A stretch of DNA of 64,000 bases from JAKACA01 sp963769255 (GCA_963769255.1 CAVYKV010000001.1:2728001-2792000), one strand, 5' to 3'; counted from the stretch's first letter, positions 34,477 to 43,728 are shown. Notes: generated by a model not told the origin, from the sequence alone. A program made the numbers and translations.

Positions 34477-35505
34477 CTAGCGGGCGATCCTTCGCCGCGG
34501 GCTGGCGAGGAGGGCGATGACGTCGGTGACGATGTTCATGAAGACGTAGAAGGCGGCGAGGATGAGGACGATGAGCTGGATCTCGGGGATGTCGCGGTTC
34601 TCCACGGCGAAGTAGAGGCCCTGCCCGATGCCGGGGTAGGCGAAGAGGACCTCCACGATGACGATGCCTCCGGCGAGGTACAGGAAGTTCAGCCCGACCA
34701 CCTGGATGGTCGGAGCGATGGCGTTCGGGAGGGCGTGCTTGGCGACGAGCCGCAGCGCCGGCACACCCTTCAGCCGTGCCATCTCCACGTACTCGGACTC
34801 GAGCGCCTCGATCATGGCAGCCCTCATCATGCGGAAGATGTACGGGATGATGACGATGACGAGGGTGGCGACGGGGAGGACGAGGAGCTTCGGCGAGTTC
34901 CAGAAGTACGTGCCCGCCCCGAGGAACGACGCCGCAGGCACGAGGTGGAAGACGTCGGTGGCGAACAGGATGATGAGCGCCAGGCCGATGCAGAACTCCG
35001 GGAGCGAGGTGACAGCGAGGGCGACGACGGAGGAGATGTGGTCGAACCAGCTGTCCTTGCGGAGCGCCGCCGTGGCGCCGAGGAGGATGCCGAGGGCGGT
35101 GCCGATGGCTCCGGCGATGAAGACGAGGCCGCTCGAGTCGACGAGCCTCGGCTCGATCTGGCTCCAGACGGGCAGGCCGTTGGCGAGGGAGGTACCGAGC
35201 CTGCCGCTCAGGATCCCCGTGACCCATGTCCAGTACTGCGAGACGGCAGGCCGGTTGAGGTGCAGCTGCAGCTCGAGGGCGTGCAGCCGGGCGGGCGTGG
35301 CGTTGCGGCCGAGCACCGAGTAGGCAGCGTTGCCCGGCAGCAGCTGGGTGGCCCAGAACACGACGATGGAGACGACGAAGAGCGTGATGACGCCGGCGAG
35401 GCTGCGCCGGGCGGCCAGGTACAGCAGCGGGTGGGCGGCGCTCCAGCTCAGCTTCGTGCCGGGCGTGACCGAGCCCGCCGGCGCCGGGGCGGTGGCGACG
35501 GTCAC
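34477..35505 (-). CDS. dppB: ABC transporter permease DppB-like
   Basis: A 342-residue permease with six predicted helices. FVVSIVVFWATQLLPGN at the first helix, the SRLGTSLANG-type loop, and the EAA motif region SEYVEMARLKGVPALRLVAKHALPNAIAP are typical of DppB. It is the first gene of the dppB-dppC-dppDF transcript. A strong TACAAT -10 element on the minus strand (35625-35630) lies about 120 bases upstream. The solute is unknown; the divergent neighbour is trimethylamine dehydrogenase. Confidence 0.87.
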   Translation of the reverse strand: MTVATAPAPAGSVTPGTKLSWSAAHPLLYLAARRSLAGVITLFVVSIVVFWATQLLPGNAAYSVLGRNATPARLHALELQLHLNRPAVSQYWTWVTGILSGRLGTSLANGLPVWSQIEPRLVDSSGLVFIAGAIGTALGILLGATAALRKDSWFDHISSVVALAVTSLPEFCIGLALIILFATDVFHLVPAASFLGAGTYFWNSPKLLVLPVATLVIVIIPYIFRMMRAAMIEALESEYVEMARLKGVPALRLVAKHALPNAIAPTIQVVGLNFLYLAGGIVIVEVLFAYPGIGQGLYFAVENRDIPEIQLIVLILAAFYVFMNIVTDVIALLASPRRRIAR

Positions 35506-35624
35506 CGGTGCGGCCCGCTTCCCGCCTCGGAGACTCGAGTGCCTGTCACGTCCCCTCCCCCCTCCTCGACCCGCACGGGCACATCCTGCCCCCGGACCGT
35601 CGCCTCCGGCGGCGGTGCCGGCGG

Positions 35625-35630
35625 ATTGTA
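35625..35630 (-). promoter_or_regulatory. -10 element for dppBCDF
   Basis: TACAAT on the minus strand matches the sigma-A consensus at five of six positions. No good -35 is visible at 16-18 bases. Instead the shared motif at 35647-35670 covers that zone, as expected for an activator-dependent promoter. Confidence 0.45.
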
Positions 35631-35646
35631 GATCGGTCTCGGCGGG

Positions 35647-35670
35647 CCAGTTTACTCAGGGTGAACGGAG
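35647..35670. promoter_or_regulatory. 24-bp motif shared with soxB upstream region
   Basis: The segment begins CCAGTTTACTCAGGG and matches 19 of 24 positions of the segment at 59801-59824; four of the five differences are transitions. It sits between the divergent dppB and tmd promoters, which suggests a common regulator for the transporter, tmd and sox genes. Confidence 0.45.
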
Positions 35671-35706
35671 GGAAACCTGGGTTGGCGGCACCCCCCCCGC
35701 TTGGCG

Positions 35707-35735
35707 TTGCAGACCTGGGAGCGGCCACCTAGAGT
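35707..35735 (+). promoter_or_regulatory. promoter candidate for tmd
   Basis: TTGCAG (35707-35712), a 17-base spacer and TAGAGT (35730-35735) precede the tmd start by about 90 bases. The -35 is weak, which fits a need for an activator at the upstream shared motif. Confidence 0.4.
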
Positions 35736-35827
35736 CAACATCGTTCACTGACAAGGGACGTCGGGGTGACGCGCGAACGAGTGCGGGCGGGCGCGGGTGC
35801 ATGACCCCGGTGACTGAGGAGGAATCC

Positions 35828-38035
35828 GTGGCGCGTGACCCGAAGTACGACGTTCTCTTCGAGCCGGTCAAGATCGGGCCGAAGACCCTGAGGAACCGCT
35901 TCTACCAGGTGCCCCACTGCATCGGCGCCGGATCCGAGAAGCCGGGCATGCAGGCCTACCACCGCGGCATCAAGGCCGAGGGCGGCTGGGCCGCCTGCTG
36001 CACGGAGTACTGCTCCATCAACCCGGAGTCCGACGACACGATGCGCATGTCGGCCCGCATCTGGGACGACGGCGACATCCAGAACCTCGCCGCCATGTGC
36101 GACCGGCTCCACCAGTACGGCGCCCTCGCCGGCATCGAGCTGTGGTATGGCGGCCCGCACGCTCCGTGCCACGAATCCCGCGACACCCCTCGCGGCCCTT
36201 CCCAGATCGCCTCCGAGTTCGAGTCGAACATCTACCCGCGCTACGCCGACAAGGACGACATCCAGCTCCTGCAGAAGTACTACGTGGATGCGGCGATCCG
36301 GGCGCGGGAGGCGGGTTTCGACATCATCTACGTCTACGGCGCCCACAGCTACCTCCCCCTCCAGTTCCTCTCCCCCTGGTCGAACAAGCGGACCGACGAG
36401 TACGGCGGGTCCTTCGAGAACCGCGCCCGCTTCTGGCGCGAGAGCCTCGAGAAGGTGCGAGAGGCCGTCGGCGACACCTGCGCCATCGCCTCCCGCTTCG
36501 CCGTCGACACCCTCTACGGCTCGGCGGGCGTCGAGCTCGAGAAGGACGGCATCCGCTTCGTCGAGTACGTCGACGACCTCGTCGACCTCTGGGACCTCAC
36601 CGTCGGCGACATCGCCGAGTGGGGCCAGAACGCCGGTCCCTCCCGCTTCTTCGAGGAGAACCACGAGAAGCCGTACACGGGCCGCATCAAGCCGGGCAAC
36701 CACACGAACAAGCCCGTCGTCGGCGTCGGCCGCATCGTCAGCCCGGACACGATGGTCGCCATCATCAACTCGGGGCAGTTCGACATCATCGGCGCCGCCC
36801 GCCCCTCCATCTCCGATCCCTTCCTCCCGCAGAAGATCGAGGAGGGCCGCCTCGACGACATCCGCGAGTGCATCGGATGCAACCAGTGCATCTCCCGCTG
36901 GGAGATCGGTGGGCCTCCCATGGTGTGCACGCAGAACGCCACCGCCGGCGAGGAGTACCGCCGCGGCTGGCACCCGGAGAAGTTCCACAAGGCTGCCAAC
37001 GCCGACAAGAGCGTGCTCGTCGTGGGCGCCGGCCCCGCCGGCATGGAGTGCGCCATGATCCTCGGCAAGCGGGAGATGTCCGCCGTCCACCTCCTCGAGG
37101 CGGAGCCGGAGATCGGCGGGAACGTCAACTGGGTGTCAACGCTCGGCAACTCCGACGGCAACGCCAACATCTTCCGCGGCACCGCCCGCGGGCTCGGCGA
37201 CTGGAAGCGGGTCGTCAACTACCGCCAGATCCAGCTCGACAAGCTGCGCAACGTCGAGGTGCACACGGGCAGCCGGCTCACGGCCCAGCAGGTACGTGAG
37301 TACGGCGCCGAGATCGTCGTCATCGCCACGGGTTGCCACTGGGTGACGGACGGCCTCAACTCCGCAACGCACGACACCATCCCGGGCGCCGACGCCCTCA
37401 GGGAGTCCTGGCAGCTCACGCCGGAGGACGTCGCCCTCGGCCGCAAGGAGATCGGGCACCGGGTCCTCGTGCTCGACAACGAGGCCTACTACATGGGCGT
37501 CACGATGGCCCAGAAGTTGGCAGGCGAGGGACACGACGTGACGTTCCTCACCCACCGGGGCGACGTCGCCAAGTACATGGACTTCACGCTCGAGGCGCCC
37601 ATGATGCACCGCGAGCTCCACCGTCTCGGCGTCCACATGCACGCCGAGACGATGGTCGAGGAGCTCGACTCCGGCGTCGTGAGCGCGTACAACATGTGGG
37701 ATCCCTCCCACAAGGAGCGCTTCGAGGTCGACACGGTCGTGCTCTGCACGGCCCGCCTGTCGAACGACGAGCTCTACCGCGAGCTGAAGTCCGACGAGGC
37801 CGCCCTCCGGGAGAACGGTGTCGAGTCTCTCTACCTCATCGGGGACGCCGCCGCCCCCCGCATGATGGTCGACTGCATCTTCGACGGGCACCGTCTCGCC
37901 CGCGAGATCGACAGCCCGAATCCCGCCCTCCCGCTCCCCTTCATCCGGGAGCGCCGGCTCTGGGGCGGCGTCGACAACAAGACCTACGAGGCGCAGCTGC
38001 TCACGAACTCCGACATGGCGCCGATGCCGGCCTAG
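35828..38035 (+). CDS. tmd: trimethylamine dehydrogenase (TMADH)
   Basis: Oxidative N-demethylation of trimethylamine to dimethylamine and formaldehyde, with electrons passed to ETF. The 735-residue protein matches the Methylophilus enzyme closely in length and motifs. YQVPHCIGAG carries the cysteine (C31 counting Met) that forms 6-S-cysteinyl-FMN. TEYCSINPESDD keeps the substrate-bowl tyrosine that dimethylamine dehydrogenases replace. CIGCNQCISRWEIGGPPMVC supplies the four 4Fe-4S cysteines, and VLVVGAGPAGMEC begins the ADP-binding domain. I chose the GTG at 35828 because GAGGAGG precedes it and the product then begins MARDPKYD, as in the known enzyme. An in-frame ATG at 35801 is the alternative. 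Confidence 0.93.
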   Translation: MARDPKYDVLFEPVKIGPKTLRNRFYQVPHCIGAGSEKPGMQAYHRGIKAEGGWAACCTEYCSINPESDDTMRMSARIWDDGDIQNLAAMCDRLHQYGALAGIELWYGGPHAPCHESRDTPRGPSQIASEFESNIYPRYADKDDIQLLQKYYVDAAIRAREAGFDIIYVYGAHSYLPLQFLSPWSNKRTDEYGGSFENRARFWRESLEKVREAVGDTCAIASRFAVDTLYGSAGVELEKDGIRFVEYVDDLVDLWDLTVGDIAEWGQNAGPSRFFEENHEKPYTGRIKPGNHTNKPVVGVGRIVSPDTMVAIINSGQFDIIGAARPSISDPFLPQKIEEGRLDDIRECIGCNQCISRWEIGGPPMVCTQNATAGEEYRRGWHPEKFHKAANADKSVLVVGAGPAGMECAMILGKREMSAVHLLEAEPEIGGNVNWVSTLGNSDGNANIFRGTARGLGDWKRVVNYRQIQLDKLRNVEVHTGSRLTAQQVREYGAEIVVIATGCHWVTDGLNSATHDTIPGADALRESWQLTPEDVALGRKEIGHRVLVLDNEAYYMGVTMAQKLAGEGHDVTFLTHRGDVAKYMDFTLEAPMMHRELHRLGVHMHAETMVEELDSGVVSAYNMWDPSHKERFEVDTVVLCTARLSNDELYRELKSDEAALRENGVESLYLIGDAAAPRMMVDCIFDGHRLAREIDSPNPALPLPFIRERRLWGGVDNKTYEAQLLTNSDMAPMPA

Positions 38036-38064
38036 AACCGCAGGCGCCACGGCGGCCGGGGCCC

Positions 38065-40206
38065 TCAGCTCGAGGCGACCCCGGCTGCCTCCGCCGCCTC
38101 GCCCTCGGGCAAGGCCAGCGACTCGAGGACGAGCTCGGTGAGCTCCTTGAGCTCGATCTCGCCCTCGTGGCCGGAGGTCTTGATGGCGTCGGAGTACATC
38201 GTCACGTCCTTCGGGCAGGCGACGACGAAGTAGTCGAGCCCGCCGAGGGCCGTCGCCTCGTCGATGCGCTGCTCGCTCGTGCGCCGTGACCCCTCCGGGC
38301 GGACCTCCTTCATCCAGATGCGACCGCCGCCGGCCCCGCAGCACAGCGAGTTGTCGCGGTTGCGGGGCATCTCGACGAGCTCGGCGCCGATGGCCTCGAG
38401 CACGCGCCGCGGGGCGTCGTAGACGCCGTTGTAGCGGCCGAGCATGCAGGGATCGTGGTACGTGACCCGGTAGCCGAGCGGGCGCTGCGGCACGAGGCAT
38501 CCCGCCTCGATGAGCTCGAGGAGGAGCTCGCTGTGGTGCAGGACCGTCCAGTTGCCGCCGAAGGCCGGGTACTCGTTCTTCAGCGTGTGGAAGCTGTGCG
38601 GGTCCGAGGACACGATGCGCTCGAAGTCGCAGGCTCCGATGGCCTCGACGTTGGCCTCCGCCAGGGTGGCGTAGAGGCCCTCCTCGCCGGCACGGCGGAC
38701 GTCGCAGCCGGCCGTCCGCTCGGCGTCGTAGAGGAGCCCGAAGTCGATGCCGGCATGATGCAGGATGCGGGCGAGCGAGCGCGAGACCCGCTGGCTGCGC
38801 GGGTCGAAGGAGGCGTAGTCGCCCACGAACCAGAGCACCTCGACGGCTTGTTTGCGGGCGTCCTTCAGCTCGAAACCCAACCCGTCCGCCCACCGCCCCC
38901 TCTTTCGCTTCGCTTCGCCGAAGGAGTTGCCGGCCTTGTGGATCGTCTCGAACGTCGTCTGCAGGAGGGGATCCAGCTCGCCCTGCTCGACGAGCTGGCG
39001 GCGGAACTGGTTGATGATCGGGACGTGCTCGATGCCGACGGGGCAGATCTCGACACAGGCCATGCACTGCGTGCAGGACCAGACGGAGGCCGGGCGGATG
39101 GGGTTGCCGAGCACGAGCCGGTCGCCGCTCGGCGGAGGGACGACGGCCGTGCCGAGGCCGAGGGCGGCATGTGCCCCGAGGGCGGACTCCGCCGCTTCGC
39201 GCAGATCCAAGATGAGGTCGCGGGGCGAGAGCGGGTGGCCGGCCGCGGCGGCGGGGCAGGCGGCCGTGCACTTGCCGCACTTCGTGCAGGCGTCGAGGGA
39301 GAGGAGGTGCTGCCACGTGAGGTCGGTCACCCGCGAGTATCCGACCGCCTCCGGCTCGGCGTCGGCCGGCAGCGGAGGCAGGCGCTTGCCCGCCTGCTCG
39401 TCGCGCACGGTCACGTTGGCCGGCCCGGCCAGCATGTGCACGGCTTTCGTGAAGGGGATGGAGGCGACGAAGCTGAGGGCCACGAGGCCGTGGAACCACC
39501 AGGTGATGTGGTGGGCGAGCTCGGCGGGCGAACCCGTGAGGCCCATCCCACGGAAGGCCTTCATGAGCACCCAGCCGACGGGCGACCAGTCGGCGAAGTG
39601 CTGGTTCGACTGGGCGAGCCAGAAGCCCTCGAGGAGAAACCCCGTCACCGCCAGGAAGCCGAGCGTGCCGACGAAGACCCAGTCGCCCGCCCGGTAGAGG
39701 CGGCGGTCGTACTCGGCGGGCGCCCGGTCGGGGCGGGCGTAGTCGAGTCGGACCGGCCGCCGGGCCCGCCGGTTGATCGCCATGAGGACGAGCCCGGCGA
39801 TGAGCAGGAGCCCGGCAAGGTCGAGGGCCAGCTTGTAGACGAGGTAGAAGCCGCCTTGCCAGAAGCTCCAGTGGAAGATCGGCCGTGTGAAGTCGGTGTC
39901 GAAGCCGAGGATGGACGTGCCGAGGAACAGCGTCAGGAAGCCGTAGAAGATACAGAGGTGGCCGATGCCGGCGAGTCGGTCGCGCCGGCGGATCCAGCGG
40001 TGGGAGAACACGACGCCCGTCATCGAGGCGAGCCGCCTGACGAGGTCCCGGGGGGAGAGCGGCTCCCCCAGCCGGCCCGAGCGGTACTTCTGGACGAGGC
40101 GGGCAACCCCCCAGACGAAGACCGCCGTAGAGGCGACGATGAGGCCGTACCAGAGGATGATCTCGGCACGCGAGAGGCCGTCGAAGACGGTTCGCGTGTC
40201 AGCCAC
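38065..40206 (-). CDS. membrane Fe-S oxidoreductase, ETF:menaquinone oxidoreductase-like (HdrD/DUF224)
   Basis: A 713-residue protein with about six N-terminal hydrophobic helices of the NarI-like cytochrome b type. Two 4Fe-4S motifs follow (CTKCGKCTAACP and CTQCMACVEICP), then two CCG domains. The second CCG domain is canonical (DPCMLGRYNG and LCCGAGGGRIWMKE); the first is degenerate, with a single obvious cysteine at TAGCDVRRAG. Such proteins beside etfAB pass electrons from reduced ETF into the menaquinone pool in bacteria lacking classic ETF-QO. DgcB of the dimethylglycine pathway is a related soluble-type protein. It lies downstream of etfB-etfA and convergent with tmd, whose electrons it probably accepts. 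Confidence 0.82.
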   Translation of the reverse strand: MADTRTVFDGLSRAEIILWYGLIVASTAVFVWGVARLVQKYRSGRLGEPLSPRDLVRRLASMTGVVFSHRWIRRRDRLAGIGHLCIFYGFLTLFLGTSILGFDTDFTRPIFHWSFWQGGFYLVYKLALDLAGLLLIAGLVLMAINRRARRPVRLDYARPDRAPAEYDRRLYRAGDWVFVGTLGFLAVTGFLLEGFWLAQSNQHFADWSPVGWVLMKAFRGMGLTGSPAELAHHITWWFHGLVALSFVASIPFTKAVHMLAGPANVTVRDEQAGKRLPPLPADAEPEAVGYSRVTDLTWQHLLSLDACTKCGKCTAACPAAAAGHPLSPRDLILDLREAAESALGAHAALGLGTAVVPPPSGDRLVLGNPIRPASVWSCTQCMACVEICPVGIEHVPIINQFRRQLVEQGELDPLLQTTFETIHKAGNSFGEAKRKRGRWADGLGFELKDARKQAVEVLWFVGDYASFDPRSQRVSRSLARILHHAGIDFGLLYDAERTAGCDVRRAGEEGLYATLAEANVEAIGACDFERIVSSDPHSFHTLKNEYPAFGGNWTVLHHSELLLELIEAGCLVPQRPLGYRVTYHDPCMLGRYNGVYDAPRRVLEAIGAELVEMPRNRDNSLCCGAGGGRIWMKEVRPEGSRRTSEQRIDEATALGGLDYFVVACPKDVTMYSDAIKTSGHEGEIELKELTELVLESLALPEGEAAEAAGVASS

Positions 40207-40260
40207 CGGCGCCGTGCAGCGGGTTCTCGGGCGGGCAGTGCTCGGGCGAGCGCGGCGGGC

Positions 40261-41202
40261 TCAGTAGAGCTTCTCGAGCTCGTCGGCGACGTCGAAGAGG
40301 TCGAGAACGGCGCCGAAGTGGGCGACTCCGAAGATGGCAGCCTCCGGATCGCTGTTGACGGCGATGATCGTGCCGCTCGTCTTCATGCCGGCGAGGTGCT
40401 GGACGGCACCCGAGATCCCGAAGGCGAGGTACACCTTGGGCTTCACCGTCTTGCCGGACTGGCCGACCTGGCGCGCCGACGGCATCCAGCCCGAGTCCAC
40501 GATGGGCCGGGAGACCGACAAGGTGGCACCCATCTTCTCGGCGAGTCGCAGGAAGCGCTCGATGTTCTCCCGCTCGCCGATGCCGCGACCGATGGAGAGC
40601 AGGAAGTCCGACGCCGTGATGTCGACGTCGCCGACGGGCGCCTCCACGTACTCGACGTGGCGGGCGCGAGGCGACCGGGCGGTGACCGCCACCTCGCCGC
40701 GGGCCGCACTCCCCGCCCCCTCGGCCGGCGCCCACACCGTCGGGCGGAGCAGCAGCATGGCCGGGCTGCCGGCGGGCAGCTCCACCTCGGCGTGCACCTT
40801 GGCGCCGTAGAAGGAGCGGCGGGCCACGACGACGCCGTCGGAGAGGGAGAAGCCGAAGACGTCGCTGGCGAAGCCGAGACCGAGCTTGGCCGCCACGGCC
40901 GGGGCGAAGTCCATGCTGTTGACGGTGAAGCCGGCCACGATGACGTCGGGCTGGCGGGCGGCGATGACAGCCTCGAGGGCGTCCTGGGCGACGTCGTTCT
41001 CGAACTCGTCGCCCCCGGCGGTGACCGTGACGACCTCGTCGACGCCCGCCAGATCGGCGGCGTCGGCGAGGGGGGCCGGCTGGGCGGCGACGACGGCCAC
41101 CATGACGGGGCGGGGCAACTCCTGCGCGGCGGTCACGAGCTCGCGAGTGACGTCCCGCAGCTGCCCTCGCAGGTGCTCGGCGACGACGAGGGTCCCGCTC
41201 AT
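40261..41202 (-). CDS. etfA: electron transfer flavoprotein alpha subunit
   Basis: A 313-residue ETF alpha subunit that binds FAD at its C-terminal domain. SRPIVDSGWMPSARQVGQSGKTVKPK and the YLAFGISGAVQHLAGM and DPEAAIFGVAHFGAVLDLFDV blocks form the FAD site. The ATG overlaps the etfB stop (ATGA). With EtfB it carries electrons from dehydrogenases such as TMADH and the DAO-type demethylases to the membrane Fe-S protein encoded 54 bases downstream. Confidence 0.93.
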   Translation of the reverse strand: MSGTLVVAEHLRGQLRDVTRELVTAAQELPRPVMVAVVAAQPAPLADAADLAGVDEVVTVTAGGDEFENDVAQDALEAVIAARQPDVIVAGFTVNSMDFAPAVAAKLGLGFASDVFGFSLSDGVVVARRSFYGAKVHAEVELPAGSPAMLLLRPTVWAPAEGAGSAARGEVAVTARSPRARHVEYVEAPVGDVDITASDFLLSIGRGIGERENIERFLRLAEKMGATLSVSRPIVDSGWMPSARQVGQSGKTVKPKVYLAFGISGAVQHLAGMKTSGTIIAVNSDPEAAIFGVAHFGAVLDLFDVADELEKLY

Positions 41203-41963
41203 GACAGCCTCCCTTTCACGAGCTCGGCGATGCGGGCGGCGACGCCGGCGGCATCGTTGCCGAGCATCTCGGCTCCTTCGCCCCGCTCGGGCACGTACAT
41301 GCGGCGGATGCGGTAGGCGCCCTGGGCCGAATCGTCGAGGGCGGTCACCTCGATCTCCTTCTCCTTGGCCTGTTTGATGGCCCGCAACGTGGCGTAGCGG
41401 GGCTCGTTGATGCCGGTCTGGATCGTGAGGAGGGCCGGGAGGTCGACCTCGACGACGTCGCGGAGGCCCCCCTCCAGCTCGCGCTGGACGAGGGCACGGC
41501 CCGAGCCGGCGTCGTGCTCGAGCTTGATGGCGACGGCCACACGGGGAAGGTCGAGCAGCTCGGCCAGCATGACGCCCGTGGCGGCCTGCACCGAGTCGCT
41601 CGACTGCACGCCGCAGAGCACGAAGTCCGGGCTCTCCCGGCGGACGACGGCGGCGAGGGAGCGGGCGACGGTGAGGGGGTCGAGGTCGTGCGGATCCTCG
41701 GCCGCCACGCGGACGGCGCGGTCGGCCCCCATGGCGAGGCAGCGGCGCAGCACCTCCTCGGCCTCGTCGCCGCCCACCGAGACGACGACGACCTCGCCGT
41801 CGCCGGCCGCCTCCTTCAGGCGCAAAGCCTCCTCGACGGCGGCGACGTCCCATTCGTTGGGCGCCGTCTCGAGGTAGTCGGGATCGACGTCACGCTCGTC
41901 GTCGGTGAACTCGACCTCGTCCCCCAGCACGGCTACCTGCTTCACGCAGACGACAACCTTCAA
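41199..41963 (-). CDS. etfB: electron transfer flavoprotein beta subunit
   Basis: A 254-residue ETF beta subunit. VVVCVKQVAVLGDEV at the N-terminus, the NEWDVAAVEEALRLKE helix, GVQSSDSVQAATGVMLAELL and LPALLTIQTGINEPRYATL are typical and form the AMP-binding and recognition-loop regions. The start is TTG, fixed by a GGAGG Shine-Dalgarno sequence 8 bases upstream. It is the first gene of the etfB-etfA-Fe-S-protein unit and faces the APC permease gene across 271 bases. Confidence 0.93.
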   Translation of the reverse strand: MKVVVCVKQVAVLGDEVEFTDDERDVDPDYLETAPNEWDVAAVEEALRLKEAAGDGEVVVVSVGGDEAEEVLRRCLAMGADRAVRVAAEDPHDLDPLTVARSLAAVVRRESPDFVLCGVQSSDSVQAATGVMLAELLDLPRVAVAIKLEHDAGSGRALVQRELEGGLRDVVEVDLPALLTIQTGINEPRYATLRAIKQAKEKEIEVTALDDSAQGAYRIRRMYVPERGEGAEMLGNDAAGVAARIAELVKGRLS

Positions 41964-42103
41964 CGGTGCGACCTCCGATGGTCAGGGCCTCCGACGGTGC
42001 GGTGGCAGGTGCATTCCTACCGCCAGTGGACGGCGTTTCGCAACGAGAAACGCCCGCCGGCCGACGGCGGGCAAGTTTGCCTGCGATCCGGACCGCGAGC
42101 ACG

Positions 42104-42109
42104 TATAGT
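42104..42109 (+). promoter_or_regulatory. -10 element for APC permease
   Basis: TATAGT lies 126 bases before the permease start in the 271-base divergent gap; the -35 region (CTGCGA at 17 bases) is poor. GTTTCGCAGGAGTGGACAG follows at 42117 and loosely resembles the shared 24-bp motif. The remaining gap shows only the etfB ribosome-binding site. Confidence 0.4.
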
Positions 42110-42234
42110 GATCGCAGTTTCGCAGGAGTGGACAGTAGGGGGTGCACAGGCTGCCCGCGGGGGATACCCGGGCAGCGCTGGGCAGCAGAACGGCAGGGGG
42201 GCCTGGAGCCCCGCAACCAGGGGAGGGAGACTCA

Positions 42235-43728
42235 GTGGCCACTGCGGTCGTCGAGGAGCGGCAGCTTCTCAAGTCGCTTCGTTGGTGGGATGGCTTCGTC
42301 ATCGGGTTGTGCAACCCGGGATTCCTCATCGCGTCCCTTGGCTTCGAGATGGGCGCCCTCGGTCCCTGGGGGGCCATGTTGCTGTGGGGGTGCTCGTCGG
42401 CCATCGGCCTCATGCAGGCCTGGATCTATTGCGAGACGGCCGCCATGTTCCCGGACAAGCCCGGCGGCATCTCGCTGTACGCCCACGAGGGCTGGCGGAG
42501 CCGCTTCTCCCTCGTCGGACCGCTCGGCGCCTTCGGCTACTGGATCGGCTGGTCCGTGGTCCTCGCCATCTTCGGCAACCTGATCGGCACGCTCATCCAG
42601 TCGCAGTGGTTCCCTCACTCGACCTGGACGTGGTGGTCCATCGGTGGTCACGCCTTCGGGCTGCCGGCCCTCATCGGCGTCATCTGCATCGCCCTCGTCT
42701 GGATGCTCAACATCTTCGGCATCCGGCCGGCCGTCTGGATCTCGTATGTGACGGGCGCCGGGCTCCTCGTGCCGCTGGCGCTGTTCATCATCGTGCCCTA
42801 CCTCACCGGCCACTGGCACAGCTCGAACATGACCTGGGGCATCAGCCACTTCAGCGGCTTCCAGCTCGCCATGGTCTACATGTTCCTGAATGCCTGGTCC
42901 GCCTACGGCGTCGAGGTGTGCGCCACCTTCGCCCCGGAGTACCGCGACACGAAGCGCGACACTGCCCTCGCCCTTCGCTCGACGGCGATGTTCGCCCTCT
43001 TCGTCTTCATCTTCCTGCCCCTCGGCATCGGTGGTGAGTTCGGGGCCCCGAGCGCCGCCACTGCCAGCGGCGCCTTCTACACGGCCGCCATGAAGATCAT
43101 CGTGGGGAGCGCCGGCGCCGGAGTCATCACGGCACTGCTCATCGGGAGCCTCTTCCTCTCGATGATCTCGTCCACGGCCGACGGCTCACGCGCCCTCTAC
43201 GGCATCGCCCGCGACGACATGACCGTCAAGCAGCTCTACCACCTGAACAAGCACCACGTCCCCGGCCGCGCCATGACGGTCGACCTCGTCGTGAACATCG
43301 GGCTGATCGTGCTGTTCGGAGGGGACAACCTCGCCATCTTGTACATGAGCAACATCGGTTACGTGACCGCTCACATCTTCGCCCTCACGGGTTTCCTGCT
43401 GTTGCGGAAGGACCGGCCGAACTGGCCACGGCCGATCAAGGTGGGGACATTCTGGCTCTACATCGCCGGCTTCCTGGCCGTCCTCAATGCCGTATTCCTC
43501 GCCTTCGGGATCGCCAACCCCGCACTCACGGGCTACGGAACGGCCACGGACCTCTACATCGGAGTGGGCGTCCTCGTCGGCTCGCTCATCCTGTTCGTGT
43601 TCCGCCGCGTCGTGCAGGACCGCAGCGCCCTCACCTTCCGGGAGGCGGCGCCGACCATGCCGACGCCCGAGCAGATGGCCACGCTCTTCGACGTCGCTCC
43701 GGCGGCGGCTCCTGCCACGAGGGCTTGA
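42235..43728 (+). CDS. APC-superfamily amino acid/amine permease
   Basis: A 497-residue transporter with about 12 helices. WWDGFVIGLCNPGFLIASLG, the PDKPGGISLYAHEGW loop and a DGSRALYGIARDDM segment in a late loop are typical of the APC family. The GTG start has a GGGAGGGAGA ribosome-binding site. Its position beside etf, tmd and methylamine genes suggests uptake of an amine or N-methylated amino acid. This is inference, as the family also carries ordinary amino acids. It is followed by the PhyH gene after 28 bases. Confidence 0.85.
   Translation: MATAVVEERQLLKSLRWWDGFVIGLCNPGFLIASLGFEMGALGPWGAMLLWGCSSAIGLMQAWIYCETAAMFPDKPGGISLYAHEGWRSRFSLVGPLGAFGYWIGWSVVLAIFGNLIGTLIQSQWFPHSTWTWWSIGGHAFGLPALIGVICIALVWMLNIFGIRPAVWISYVTGAGLLVPLALFIIVPYLTGHWHSSNMTWGISHFSGFQLAMVYMFLNAWSAYGVEVCATFAPEYRDTKRDTALALRSTAMFALFVFIFLPLGIGGEFGAPSAATASGAFYTAAMKIIVGSAGAGVITALLIGSLFLSMISSTADGSRALYGIARDDMTVKQLYHLNKHHVPGRAMTVDLVVNIGLIVLFGGDNLAILYMSNIGYVTAHIFALTGFLLLRKDRPNWPRPIKVGTFWLYIAGFLAVLNAVFLAFGIANPALTGYGTATDLYIGVGVLVGSLILFVFRRVVQDRSALTFREAAPTMPTPEQMATLFDVAPAAAPATRA

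Larger units (their letters stand above)
35506..35827. other. 322-base intergenic control region between dppB and tmd
   Basis: I see no convincing gene in this gap. It holds a minus-strand -10 for the transporter operon, a 24-bp motif shared with the soxB leader, a plus-strand promoter for tmd, and a run of eight C residues around 35,691. Its length and content suggest regulated divergent transcription. Confidence 0.6.

Noticed and set aside
31622..35227. An apparent 1201-residue protein spanning permease and ATPase domains
   Set aside because: It joins parts of dppC and the ATPase gene only because both have frameshifts. A start and a coupled stop separate them at 33514-33517.
35680..35705. 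C-rich run before tmd as a sign of assembly damage or a phase-variable tract
   Set aside because: It is intergenic, only eight C residues long and its effect cannot be judged without reads.
35801..35827. ATG at 35801 as start of trimethylamine dehydrogenase
   Set aside because: The known enzyme begins at the ARDPK sequence, and a strong GAGGAGG site lies inside the would-be extension. It remains possible but is less likely.
38455..41316. A 953-codon plus-strand frame opposite the Fe-S protein and etf genes
   Set aside because: It is Glu/Val/Asp/Gly-rich antisense sequence without domains, opposite three clearly conserved genes.
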